The notes below the pieces were generated by a model, which did not search any database, had not been told where the DNA came from, and worked only from the letters and a program-made list of their open reading frames with translations. From Gyrodactylus bullatarudis (Eukaryota; Platyhelminthes; Monogenea; Gyrodactylidea; Gyrodactylidae), in contig SSNU01000073.1 in NCBI GenBank assembly GCA_012064415.1, positions 1-64,000 of the forward strand: DNA of 64,000 nucleotides. Direction: 5' to 3'. Positions 46,018 to 56,313 of the stretch are shown piece by piece (positions within the stretch are counted from its first letter, which is position 1; every line of letters begins with the position of its first letter). A program made the position numbers and the translations under genes.

Positions 46018-46416
46018 TTATTCCAAATGTTCCTTCTCATAGGATAAGAAGCTCTCTTCAACATTCCAAGGATTCCTTAGGGTTATCTCATCAAGAAATT
46101 GCCCATTGATTTCACCAAGGACTTTTTTGGCATCATGAATGTTCACTACAGAAAATCCCTCATCTGTTTCCCTAATCAAGTTGAATTTCTTTAAAATTAT
46201 CAAGCCCTGTTGGCAGTTGAAAGTAAAATCATTGTGAGTATCATTCTCAACAATCTTCTCTGAGGGGGTTTCCTTGGAAATTTTGAATAATTTCATCAGG
46301 AGACTGGGAACTTTACTTTCATTCTGGGATGTGGTGTTTGGCAAATCAATCAGCGGTTCATTCAGGATATCTTGGATCATTTTTTGACCGAAGCTATTGA
46401 TGTGGATTTCCTTCAT
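46018..46416 (-). CDS. Unknown small protein (132 aa)
   Basis: The first ATG of the minus-strand frame is at 46414-46416 and the frame ends at 46018. Alternatively an upstream exon splices in at the TATCCAG just before it. The protein has no signal peptide or membrane segment. It contains a compact region NCQQGLIILKKFNLIRETDE that could be a winged-helix-like fold, but that is impressionistic. It converges with the zinc-finger gene. Frame length and composition favour a real gene. Confidence 0.5.
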   Translation of the reverse strand: MKEIHINSFGQKMIQDILNEPLIDLPNTTSQNESKVPSLLMKLFKISKETPSEKIVENDTHNDFTFNCQQGLIILKKFNLIRETDEGFSVVNIHDAKKVLGEINGQFLDEITLRNPWNVEESFLSYEKEHLE

Positions 46417-47189
46417 CGGTAAATTTCCTGGATACAAAAAATTGCAATTATAGACTTGAAATTTATTAAAATATGGATAGCTTTATCCTAACTCAAAGCC
46501 TGTGTGAACTGGAAATTTTCGCACAAGAATCAAAATCAGATTTTTATGTTTAATCGTATCCAATAATTCAAAATAACTAATATAGTTTTTTCAACATTGA
46601 AATCACCCTATGTAGTCTTATTATAATTAGTGAATTGGGAACAGAAATTTCAATAATCTTGAACCAAGACTAAATGTGGCATATGAAAGATCATGATCTC
46701 GTAGAATCTTTTAATCATGATATTTCGGTCTAAAAAATGTGTCACATAGAGCTTGTAATGATGATTTAAAATTTCCGGAGATTCCTTATGTCCACCATCT
46801 AAAAATTTTCAAAGCTTGTGATCCTGACAATGAACAACCTGGCTCAAGTCATCCATCCCTTGTTTGACTATGCAACTGGATTAATCAGACAAAGCAATTT
46901 ATCAATTCGAGAAGACTACAAGTGTATTCTACTCTGAAAGGATCGACTCTTTTCATTTTGGATTGTTAGACTTTCCTTCGCAACATCTTTGCAGACTCAA
47001 AGTAAGAAGACATTTTCATCTTCTGTCTAGAAACAATATCAAATTCCCTGTTGTCTAATACAGTTTAATCCTTAAGATCAATTTCAACGTTATCAAGAAT
47101 ATTATTGTAGGTATTATTGCATGATTTCTTAGTTTCGGGGGAACAACCGCTTGGTTTTGTCTGAATACCACGCCATTTCTTCCTGTGAG

Positions 47190-48370
47190 GCCTACAGTGT
47201 AAGCTCGTAGTTGTTAGGACTGTATTTCTCTGGGGCACCTCAGATTTTTCAAGAAATCATGGACACGATTCTTAATGACATACTCTTGGTGAGACTTGTG
47301 TGGAATTGAAAAGAATTTTCTCTGATAAATGGCATGTCCGCATTCCCAAGAAAATGTTGTCCTACAGTTCTAACAAGTACGAGCTTACAGTAAGAAATGG
47401 TCTGGTATTCAGACAAGACCAAGCGGTTGTTCCTCCGAAACTAAGAAATCATGCAATGAGTCTTATGCATGGTGATAAGGTACATCTTGGACAGGCTCGA
47501 ATGAAGCAAACAAAGAGACTGTACTTTTAGTGGGCCAAAATAAATCAAGATGTATTGGGGTCTTTGTTAACTAATAATTATAATCGATGTCAAATGTGCC
47601 AGGTCCATATCAAGGTCAAGGAGAGCATCTTATTTAAAGTCCTAGTCAGAGGCGGTTGAATCATTCGAGAGAGTCCATATTTTCGTCGCTACTATTGATT
47701 CCCATCACTATTTGGTTTATGTTGATGCGTTCTCAAACTGTATTGATGTACAAGAACCTGCAGCAGCAATAAGATGTCTCCAGACAACATTCAAATGTGC
47801 ATATGGGCCCCAACTTTCTTGGTGTCAGATAATACTCGTGATTTTACTGGTTCTGAATTCAAGTTGAATTCCTCGAACAAACGATAGTGTAGCATCGTCT
47901 CAGCCCACCAGGGCATCATCAGTCAAACGGACTAGTTGAGGTATTTGTTGGTGATTTCAAGAATTTCATGGCAAAGAACGGAAAAATCGCATTCCCAATA
48001 GCCTTATATATTTTACCCTGCCTCTAAAACCTTTAATTATTGATGCAACGGCTCAAACAGGTACCATCCATGTGGCGCACTCATCGCTTAAGAGAATAGG
48101 ATTAAGAGGGATGGCCTGATAGACGATTTGGCTGAAGCCAATATTATGACGAACAACGACTGGTCTATGTTTCCAATGTACTTCTCGGCAGTAGCGACGA
48201 ACAGCCCCAAGATTACTTTGAGCCTATCCTAGACACCTTTCAACAATAGACTTTGGATCCAGGGGTTAATGTCAGATGATTCCGAGCACCAGAACCCTCA
48301 ACGGCCCCAATACTCGTTCCCGGAGGAAGAATCGACGCCTTCCTTCCCATCTCAATGATTATCAAGTTAT
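47190..48370 (+). pseudogene. Decayed Ty3/gypsy-type LTR retrotransposon pol fragment
   Basis: Fragments in several plus-strand frames follow the order of a gypsy pol: an RT segment (SGAPQIFQEIMDTILNDI, about 47230-47285), the integrase zinc-binding region (47330-47610, H..H with CQMCQ), and integrase core pieces (VHIFVATIDSHHYLVYVDAF about 47670-47750; LVSDNTRDFTGSEFKL about 47820-47865; a HP..HHQSNGLVE segment about 47905-47945). Stops and frameshifts separate the pieces; no LTR is seen. Dead copy. Confidence 0.75.
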
Positions 48371-48501
48371 GGGGTTGATGGTTTGATAATTCGATTATTT
48401 TAGGAACATATATTTCAACAATCTATCCAATAAAGTATTTCATGTTTGTATGAGGCTTTGGCCGCGAAGTTGAAAATACATAATTTTGATTTGATTATCA
48501 C

Positions 48502-48738
48502 ATGTCTGACTCTGATTTTGAATACATTGAATGTGAAAAACCGATTATTGAATCGAGACCTGTCCTAAACATAGTCTCTCTGTCTTCAGTACAAGATAAT
48601 TTCAATAAAAAATTCATTAAGAAGCAAAAATTACTACTTCCAAAATATGACCTAAAGTTTATAAATGCTAAAAGTATCAAAACCCATTTCATTAGCTCTA
48701 ATAAATCAATTCATAGCCGCATATTTTTAAGGCAATAA
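48502..48738 (+). CDS. Hypothetical small basic protein (78 aa)
   Basis: An ATG-initiated frame (MSDSDFEYIECEKPIIE..) with an acidic start and a Lys-rich second half. A minus-strand frame overlaps it. No domain, signal or homologue is seen; it may be chance. Confidence 0.25.
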   Translation: MSDSDFEYIECEKPIIESRPVLNIVSLSSVQDNFNKKFIKKQKLLLPKYDLKFINAKSIKTHFISSNKSIHSRIFLRQ

Positions 48739-48895
48739 TAATGACCCAATAGTTAATAACTATAGCTAGTAGCTATAATCAGTAAAAATGAAAGAATAGG
48801 AAAATGGCCAAACAACAAAATGAAAATATAACAGAGAAATTGAGAAGTTACAAATATACGGTCTTATAAAAAAGCAAAAGTTTATTCGGAGGTGT

Positions 48896-50074
48896 TTAGT
48901 ATTTGAGAAGCCAACTTGCAGAATCTACAATGAAGATGTAGAAGAGAAAATTAAATTTAAAAATTCTCAGTGAGAGAGGAAAGGAGCATCTGCTGTTTGT
49001 TCCTATAATTTTTCTTTATGGATATTTCTTTCTGATGGATTTTTAATCAAATAATATCGCTCAAATAAAGAAAATAATATTTTTCAATAAATTCAAACTC
49101 ACCAACTTTATTTCCCAAAAGAATTGTATAAGTGAGAAGTGTATTCTTAAATATTTCATCTTTTGACATGTTAAGCATACAGTTAAAAGCTTGCCATCCA
49201 TTGGCGACTAGTTTTTCATTTGAATAGTCATACTGTTTTCTGTAAAAATTTATCTCATAGTTTTTGTGATAGACTTGAGTTAAACTCCAAGTAATAGCTG
49301 AAACTCCAGTGAGGGAAAAAACAACACCCAACAGACCAGGGGAAATGGAAGAAATTACTAGGCCCATCATTGGAACAGAAAAGCAGGCAAAATTGAATAG
49401 CGGAGAGATGGTCTTAAGATTGGGCTTCGGAAGGACATAATTTATATTGTTAAATTGGCTATTCTTCCTATCATAGAGGATATTTTGGAAGATTTTCATC
49501 TTCAGCTTATTAGAATCATGATCTCGATACATTAAAAATAGGTTAAAGTGATCTTTGTTGAGGTTAGAATTTTGTATCCAAATTTTAAAATGATCAATTC
49601 CACAAATATTTCCTTGTAAATCTGATGTGACTTCGTAAAATCCTGTCGTGCTTATGACCTTTGATAGCTTTCTTTGAAACCAATATTCTTTGTTCTCAAG
49701 TTCACGAGGAGTTATCGGCTTCAAGAGGTTCGATAATTTATTACCGATTGGAAAGTAGAGCAACTTGAAAAAATATATAAACTTATGACTAACTTTTAGC
49801 TCATTTCGGACAAGATCAAAATTTTTATCTATTTGACTCTTGAGGAGAATACAAAGCTGTTCATAGTCTTCTTTTGTTGAGGTCCCATATTTCTTTTTAA
49901 TTAGAACATTTCTTATTAGACTAGACGTTTGTAATGGAATATAATGACTTAAATAATGATGATAAATTACTTGTGTGGCTTTATAGCTAATTTTGACACA
50001 TCCTCGGGTGATTTAAAAAGTGATTTGATGGATTTTAAATTAAGAGAAGCGGAGATCTTTCGAAAATTCGCCAT
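48896..50074 (-). CDS. TMEM143: TMEM143-like (DUF3754) mitochondrial membrane protein
   Basis: Exons are about 49971-50074, 49103-49947 and 48896-48924. The N-terminus (MANFRKISASLNLKSIKSLF) is basic and Ser-rich, suiting a mitochondrial presequence. HYIPLQTSSLIRNVL matches the FIP.sRR.Ll start of the family. Residues about 200-245 (SPLFNFACFSVPMMGLVISS, then SPGLLGVVFSLTGVSAITW) form two membrane segments. The following YRKQYDYSNEKLVANGWQAF..EIFKNTLLTYTILL matches the conserved tail. The last exon adds SASWLLKY. Intron 1 would be only 23 nt. A further in-frame 30-nt stretch (GTTAGT..TTTTTTCAAG) may be another micro-intron. Start codon lies 54 bp from that of DERA on the other strand. Biochemical function of the family is not established. 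Confidence 0.75.
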
Positions 50075-50128
50075 CTGATTTAATAATCTTTTAGCATAAC
50101 CGAAAATAGTTATTGTTTTACTATTAAA

Positions 50129-51146
50129 ATGGAGGTGATTCAAATTGAAGATGTTAATTTTAATGAGAAAATAAATACTCCATCAGTCCAAAAGATTGCT
50201 GACCAATTGTCAAATTACAGTTTTACGAAAGACGAAGAAGTTTGTAATTATTTAATTATATGTTAGCTTACAAATTTATTTATTTCGATATCTCTTATCG
50301 ATTTGACTTCTCTAGCAGGAGATGATACAGCTGTAAACATCAGCAGACTTGCTGTAAAAGCTCTCAACCCTATAAGCCTACCGATAAAAAATCAACTCAA
50401 AAAGGTTGATCTTCATCAAAACTTGAGTAAGTTTTTTATTAACTTGTAAATTATTTTTTCTAGCAACTGGAGCAATTTGTGTTTATCCATCTAAAATCAA
50501 AGATGCAAAAAAAATATTGAGTAATTTTGCATCAGACTTGCCAATAGCAGCTGTTTCAACTGGCTTCCCAACTGGAAATTATCCTTTGCACACTCGTCTG
50601 GAAGAAACCAAATGGGCAGTTAATGAAGGAGCTACTGAAATAGATATTGTTATCAACAGAGCTTTGGTACTCCAGGGTAAATGGAACGAATTATATGAAG
50701 AAGTTAAAGCTATGAAAGAGGCCTGTGGCAAAGATATTCATATGAAGTCGATACTTGCAGTTGGAGAGTTGGGCAGTTATTCCAACATTTATGCAGCTTC
50801 AATGGTTTGCATGCTTGCGGGAAGTGATTTTATCAAGACTAGCACAGGCAAAGAGACTACAATTAATGCAACATTACCTGTTTCTTTGGTGATGTGCCGG
50901 GCAATATATGATTATTACAAATTGACAGGAAAAAAAGTAGGGTTTAAACCGGCAGGAGGATTAAAAACTGCCCAGGATGCCTACAAATATTTAAGCCTGG
51001 TGAGAAATGTTTTGGGCGAAGAATGGATAAACTCGAGTCTTTTGCGTTTTGGAGCAAGTTCGTTGCTGGGAAATCTTGAGATTCGACTTTTTGAACTTTT
51101 AAATGATGGAAAAAAGCCTGGCAAAGCAGATTTAGATTTCTTTTGA
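50129..51146 (+). CDS. DERA: Deoxyribose-phosphate aldolase
   Basis: Cytosolic class I aldolase that splits 2-deoxy-D-ribose 5-phosphate into glyceraldehyde 3-phosphate and acetaldehyde in deoxynucleoside catabolism. Exons are about 50129-50243, 50316-50425 and 50464-51146, with introns of 72 and 38 nt, joined in phase. Diagnostic stretches: SGDDTAVNISRL, TGAICVYPSKI, AAVSTGFPTGNYP, EIDIVINRALVLQGKW and KSILAVGEL. DFIKTSTGKET contains the Schiff-base lysine and GFKPAGGLKTAQDA the second catalytic lysine. LLRFGASSLLGNLE closes the barrel. Length (about 300 residues) fits eukaryotic DERA. AATAAA is at about 51216. Confidence 0.95.
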
Positions 51147-51422
51147 AATTTTACAAAATGAAAATCATTTACATAATTGATTATTTTTACCTATTGATTT
51201 ATTAGTCTCTTGATAAAATAAATACTGTAGTATAAATTCTCGAACCTTTTTTATCGCTGTTGTATTTTGACTCTGTATAGTAAAAATTGTAAGAAATTAT
51301 CGCTAAAAAATCAATGAATACTTTGCACACATAGTAGTTTTAGTGAATTTTATTTTAAATGAATTATTTCAAGGAATAAGTTTATGAAAACATATCACAA
51401 TAAATAGTAAATTATTCTTCCT

Positions 51423-52905
51423 TCAAGCTGAAATGAGGACCTCAGTATTCACCATTTTATGAGGCTCAATTCTTATATGTGGCAAGGAACTTCGTTTATT
51501 TTCTTGATGAGTTCTGTTTATTTTGACGACTTCATCGACATCTTTTTTCTGGATAAAAATCAAAGTCTATTATAAGAAATAAATTCTAACAAGATCTTAC
51601 TATAAATACTTACATGAAAATCATCCTTTTTGTCTTTGAGACTATTTTGATTGTTGTAAAATGATTCTGTCTGTGGTCCAATAACTGAATTTTGACTTTT
51701 TGATAAAAGTATTCTACCTAGAGAATAGTTAATAATTATAAATGAGCAAATTTCTAAATTTAATCATGGTCTTGATTTTGTACTAATAGATTTTGATGAG
51801 TCAATTGAAATTTATTGAGAAAAAGCTTTCATTGCTAAAAAAACTTGTCAGTATAAAGATTTAATAAAACTGTCAATGAATAATATGTATTATATATAAA
51901 ATCATTAAACAATCTTGAAAGTCAGAAAATAAGTATCAGAATTTACTTACTAGGAATATAATCTGTCATTTCATCTTTTGTTATAATTTTCTTTTCCTCG
52001 GATAAAGGAACAACAGCAGTCCAAGCTAGAACAATGAATACAGCTACGAGAAGAGATGTTCCCCCAGCAGCTGGTTTAGCATAAGACGTAGCCTTGAGAG
52101 TATTTTGGTGCTTATAAAACGGTAATAACGACTGATTGTCAGATGATTTCTTTTGTAAAGCTCTTTTGCCAACAGTAGGTAATTTGGAAATAGAACTAAC
52201 GCCGTCCGGTATATAAGATGATATAAAATTTCTTAATCTTCTCACATAAGAAATAAGACTTTTTTTATCTTGCTCCAATTGAAATATTTTCTTTTTCAAG
52301 TTGATATTCTCTTGATTGCGATATTCAATTTGATCCTCTAAGCCACATAAATATTTCTGACGTCTAGCCCTACTTGCCTTTGCAGAGAGTTTATTGCGAA
52401 TTTTTCTACGCACTGTACGTAAAGCTCTATCCTCACTCTTGGTAATAGGTAAATGAGTCGGAATCTTGTGACCACTCTTTAGCAAAAGTGTTTTCTCTTC
52501 TAGTGTCAAAAAAAGCTTTTGGCCAGGTTTACCATGATCCAAATCTTCATTATTTAAATAGCCAATTTCGATTTTGGGCTGTTTCTTTCGGGAATTCTTT
52601 TGATATTCATCGAATTCGAAATTTTCATAATTATCTGCTGTGAATTCGATATTTTCTAAATCTTCCTCAGAAGGATTGGGAAATAATAAATTATCCAATG
52701 ATTCTTCATGAGATGAACCTTTTACAGAATCGATTGATATATCATTCAGGTCGACGGGACTATTGAGAAAATCAAAACAATCAAACTCTTCGGGTTTTAA
52801 ATTACTATCTTGAAGAATAATATCAGGGATTTCTTCTGAATTATTGAAAAAGTCAGTGTCACTTATATGACTAATTGTCGATAAATCCACTTCACAATTA
52901 GTCAT
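51423..52905 (-). CDS. CREB3-like: CREB3/ATF6-class membrane-anchored bZIP transcription factor
   Basis: Exons are 51951-52905, 51614-51717 and 51423-51548. The N-terminus (residues 1-110) is acidic, an activation region. LTLEEKTLLLKSGHKIPTHL and PITKSEDRAL lead into the basic region RTVRRKIRNKLSAKASRARR, then a leucine zipper to about residue 225. This adjacency is the CREB3/OASIS signature. TSLLVAVFIVLAWTAVVPL (about residues 285-303) is a single membrane segment. Two RxxL sequences, RILL (start of exon 2) and RSSL (exon 3), could be site-1 protease targets on the lumenal side. Such factors sit in the ER membrane and release their bZIP half after Golgi proteolysis. Convergent with DERA, divergent from TMEM185. 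Confidence 0.92.
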
Positions 52906-53076
52906 TAGAAAATTATTCGCTTATATTAGGTAATAATTAATGATGATGCTACCTTTACAACAAAAATACAGTTAAATATGAGCTTGAAAATGAAGAAAAC
53001 AAACAACAGAGACAATTTCGAATTGTACTTTTTCTGTGTAAATTATTTGAATATTTACTTGAAATTTAATGAATCC
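52906..53076. promoter_or_regulatory. Short bidirectional promoter, CREB3-like / TMEM185
   Basis: Only 171 bp separate the CREB3-like start from the family-conserved TMEM185 start (72 bp if the upstream ATG at 52978 is used). No TATA box in a fixed position is evident. Confidence 0.4.
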
Positions 53077-54357
53077 ATGAATTTACGACTCTGCTTTGAC
53101 AATTTCAACCCTAGTCGGTTCTTTGTCTTTTCAATGTTATTTTTATTCACTGTTTTATTCAGTTTAAAACTTGATGATTCCTTAAACTGGTCGTACTGGG
53201 CCATTTTTATTCCATTATGGATTTGGAAATTTGTTGTTCTAATCGGTTTTCTCATCGGAACGATTGCTTGGTGTCAAAATCCTCTATATCAAAATGAAGC
53301 TCACCGTCAATATAAATCAATGGCTATGAGTACCGTTTATCAAATTGTTCTTTTGTTTTTTGAAGTTCTTGTCTGTGCTAAATTAGAAGGCTCAAATAAA
53401 TTTGAATGGATTTTTGTTTTTATTCCATTGTTGCTACTCAGTATATTTGGCATTGGAGTTTGCTTTTGGTCAATGAAGCATGAACAAAATTTCGAATTGG
53501 AGTTTTTCCTTTCCGTCAACATTCTATTGTTTATTTTCATCGCTCTGAAGCTAGACGGTTTCCTTTCTTGGACATGGTCTGTTGTTTTCATACCACTTTG
53601 GATTGTTACTTGCATTTCAATAATATTCCAGTTTTATGGACTAATTTTAGCATTTGTCTTGTGTCGTGCTCCAGAATTACTTCCAGAACATCGAAGGAAT
53701 GCCATATTTATTACTACCAGTTATGTATTTGTCATCTTTCCCATGTTTATCTTTGAAATACTATTAACGAGAAAGCTGGATGATAAAATCAATTTGAGTT
53801 TTATGACAGTATTCTGCCCACTTCTTGTAACTTTATCTGTGATGATCATGTTATCATTTTTGACAAAGACTACAAATCATTTGTGGTTTGGCTTCCAGCG
53901 ACCCATTTGCCAATTGATTCTGGGTATTTGTAAGCCGTTACAATTGTATGGAAATATATCGTATAAACTTAAATCTGCCCTTGTTATGGAGAAGGATAGT
54001 ATTGATAACTTTGAAGTCTTGTATCAAGTTTCAATTGCACCAAAATTTTTTAAGTCAAGACAAAATACTACAAATGCTATAGAAGATGTTAGGTCTGACC
54101 AAACGATGACAAAAACTGAAAAGGAATACTCTCAAATTCACCAAGTCAATGTTGAAGATTACAAGACACTAAATCAAGTTGAGATGGAATTTTTAATTGA
54201 ATCTCTAAAAGATGTTGATATAGAAAACATCACTACAACATTGGAAGATGAAAAGTCTCCACTGAATTCAGAAAAACAAAATTGCATATCAACCTCTGAT
54301 ATGATATTTGAATATCCAGCAAATCCTCATTCTCTATCAATGTATCAACCAGATTAA
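53077..54357 (+). CDS. TMEM185: TMEM185 family multi-pass membrane protein
   Basis: The family starts MNLR; here MNLRLCFDNFNPSRF begins at 53077, so this ATG is preferred over the in-frame one 99 bp upstream (52978). Conserved blocks follow: FSLKLDDSLNWSYWAIFIPL, WIWKFVVLIGFLIGT, FFEVLVCAKLEG, LEFFLSVNILLFIFIALKLD, WTWSVVFIPLWI, FEILLTRKLDD and the WFGFQRPICQ..LQLYGNISYKL end, giving about 8-10 membrane segments with repeated LKLD-type loops. The C-terminal ~120 residues (from about 340) are soluble, acidic and longer than in vertebrate TMEM185. The gene has no intron. Function of the family is not established. Confidence 0.93.
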   Translation: MNLRLCFDNFNPSRFFVFSMLFLFTVLFSLKLDDSLNWSYWAIFIPLWIWKFVVLIGFLIGTIAWCQNPLYQNEAHRQYKSMAMSTVYQIVLLFFEVLVCAKLEGSNKFEWIFVFIPLLLLSIFGIGVCFWSMKHEQNFELEFFLSVNILLFIFIALKLDGFLSWTWSVVFIPLWIVTCISIIFQFYGLILAFVLCRAPELLPEHRRNAIFITTSYVFVIFPMFIFEILLTRKLDDKINLSFMTVFCPLLVTLSVMIMLSFLTKTTNHLWFGFQRPICQLILGICKPLQLYGNISYKLKSALVMEKDSIDNFEVLYQVSIAPKFFKSRQNTTNAIEDVRSDQTMTKTEKEYSQIHQVNVEDYKTLNQVEMEFLIESLKDVDIENITTTLEDEKSPLNSEKQNCISTSDMIFEYPANPHSLSMYQPD

Positions 54358-55008
54358 AATGTTTATTCAATCAAATGTATCTCAATTTTCAATCATGAGA
54401 AACAATTTCAGATAAAATACAATTTTCCTTTATCCGTTGATAAAAAACTAAATATATGTAAATAGCATTATATTTATTGTCTTTGTCTCCCCAATTTTAT
54501 AATGTATGATCCGTGTACTTAGCCATTGAAAACTTATATTTAAATATTGATATTAAAGAAACTTATACTTGAACTCTATCTTTTCAATTTCGAGTCAAGT
54601 ACTCTATAGTATAGACTCTATACCCTGAGGAAAACTCTTGTTATTAAACAAACCTACAAGTATAGCTATATTCTATGTAATAGAAAATTATGATGAGAAG
54701 ATCCTAGAGAAAAATTTGATCAATCCAAACTAGATATCAAGTTTTATTTATTCCATAGTGAGGCTATTAGATTTTGGGTTTGACAAACTTGATAGTAAGT
54801 CGGTAAGAAATTCTTTCTAACTTAGAAATTCTAAGAATTTAATGCTTGAATTGGAAATTGTGCTAATTAATATTTTAAAACTAACAATTTTTATTGTAAG
54901 TTAAATTTACTCAACTTACATTTTAAAAAAAAATTTTTAATCTACAGATTGTAAATTGTGTCGATTTGTACAATTCCCTAGATTTTTCATTGAAAGTTAT
55001 GATTAAAA
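54358..55008. other. Intergenic, no gene seen
   Basis: AT-rich spacer between TMEM185 and the 55.0 kb gene. It contains a CTCTATAGTATAGACTCTAT near-palindrome at about 54602 but no recognisable element. Confidence 0.4.
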
Positions 55009-56313
55009 ATGAATTCAAAATTGATTACCAATTCATTTTCTCTAAACCACTCTACTCATAGCAATATTCACTCGGATTATGTTTCAAGAGACAGTTTTAT
55101 CTCCCGAATTCGTAAACTAGTTCAAATTGACTTCAATGAAATAAACAGTCCTGAGTTAATCCTTCAAAGTGAAGACCCGTCGTATTTTTTTGAGGACTTT
55201 CTAGCTTTCAAAGGTCACTACGAAAACTTTGGACATTCATTGCAGTTCGAATTACTTTATGATTACTATTCTCTTTACAAAAGCGATGAAATTTTATTTA
55301 TTCACTTGGCTGATCCTGACTATGAAGTAGATGATAAATGTATTTTTCTCGCAATGAAAATGATGCGTGATCGACATCCCCTGATAACGAGCATGGCTGG
55401 TGATATTCTTGAAAGATTGTTAGAATCTGAAAAATCACCGATTGTTGAATTAGTCTCACGAGAAATCTGTCTCTTTCTCTTGAATAAAAAACATATTTGT
55501 TGCATTTACGATGAATTTCGTCTAGTCTCCAAAATTTTTGAATATGAATTAGACTTTATTATCAGACGCTATCGTGATCGAATTTTCCAGTTATTATGCA
55601 ATATCAGTGTTGTAAAAGAATTCCGATGTGCCTCAACCTTTTCACTCATTGATGCAAATGTATTGAGTCCAATAGAATTCTTCACAAACATTCAATACTT
55701 TCATGACAACAGGGTCGATTTTCTTCTGGAAAATGAAATCATTGGATCTGATTTATTTCTCCGGGATAATTTTGACGAAATGAACTACATTGATCTTGAA
55801 CTAATAGCCAATATACATTTGGAAACAATTGGCTTATTCAATAGCCTCTCAGATATTCCAAAGATTAACCTCATTGACTCATATTTGGGAATATTGGATA
55901 GTCTTACCTTCCCGAGGAGAGAAAAGTTTGTAAAAACCTTGCGAAATTTTCTAGACATTGAAGAGGAAAATAATCAAAAGATTTTGTACTGCTCAGATAC
56001 TCTAGAATTATTCAAAAAGATCATTTCACATCCTCATCGTGAATGGAATCACCGAGAGGGAAATAAACTTCTCAACTTACTATTCGATATATTTCTGGAG
56101 ATTAATGGCCATTGTTTAGTGGATGAAATATCTAAAGTCAACCTTGGTTTAATATTGCATTTCTACCAAATTTCAGAAACCAAATTTCAGTTTGTTGAAA
56201 AATTAAAAACGTTTGGCTTCCATTTTTGGCTTTTAACATTGGCCGATGGAAAAGTACCTTATCCTGTTGACAAAAGTATTATTAATGATCTCAAAAATAT
56301 TATTATTTTATAA
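55009..56313 (+). CDS. Unknown intronless helical protein, paralogue of the 62.4 kb gene (434 aa)
   Basis: A single long frame from an ATG in AAAAATG context to TAA, with AATAAA at about 56383. No signal peptide or membrane segment. The protein is rich in Leu, Phe, Asp and Glu and looks like stacked helices. Part of it (DILERLLESE, REICLFLLNKKHICCIYDEF) aligns with the 62.4 kb protein (KFLEQSAKNN, RRFGLYLLNQKSFYSLKNDK), with the same order and spacing, indicating paralogy. No known domain is recognised; HEAT-like helices are possible. Lack of introns next to intron-bearing genes suggests a retro-derived or rapidly amplified family. Confidence 0.75.
   Translation: MNSKLITNSFSLNHSTHSNIHSDYVSRDSFISRIRKLVQIDFNEINSPELILQSEDPSYFFEDFLAFKGHYENFGHSLQFELLYDYYSLYKSDEILFIHLADPDYEVDDKCIFLAMKMMRDRHPLITSMAGDILERLLESEKSPIVELVSREICLFLLNKKHICCIYDEFRLVSKIFEYELDFIIRRYRDRIFQLLCNISVVKEFRCASTFSLIDANVLSPIEFFTNIQYFHDNRVDFLLENEIIGSDLFLRDNFDEMNYIDLELIANIHLETIGLFNSLSDIPKINLIDSYLGILDSLTFPRREKFVKTLRNFLDIEEENNQKILYCSDTLELFKKIISHPHREWNHREGNKLLNLLFDIFLEINGHCLVDEISKVNLGLILHFYQISETKFQFVEKLKTFGFHFWLLTLADGKVPYPVDKSIINDLKNIIIL

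Noticed and set aside
52978..53076. Upstream ATG extension of TMEM185
   Set aside because: The family-conserved start MNLR lies at 53077 and the 33-residue extension has no counterpart in the family as I know it.
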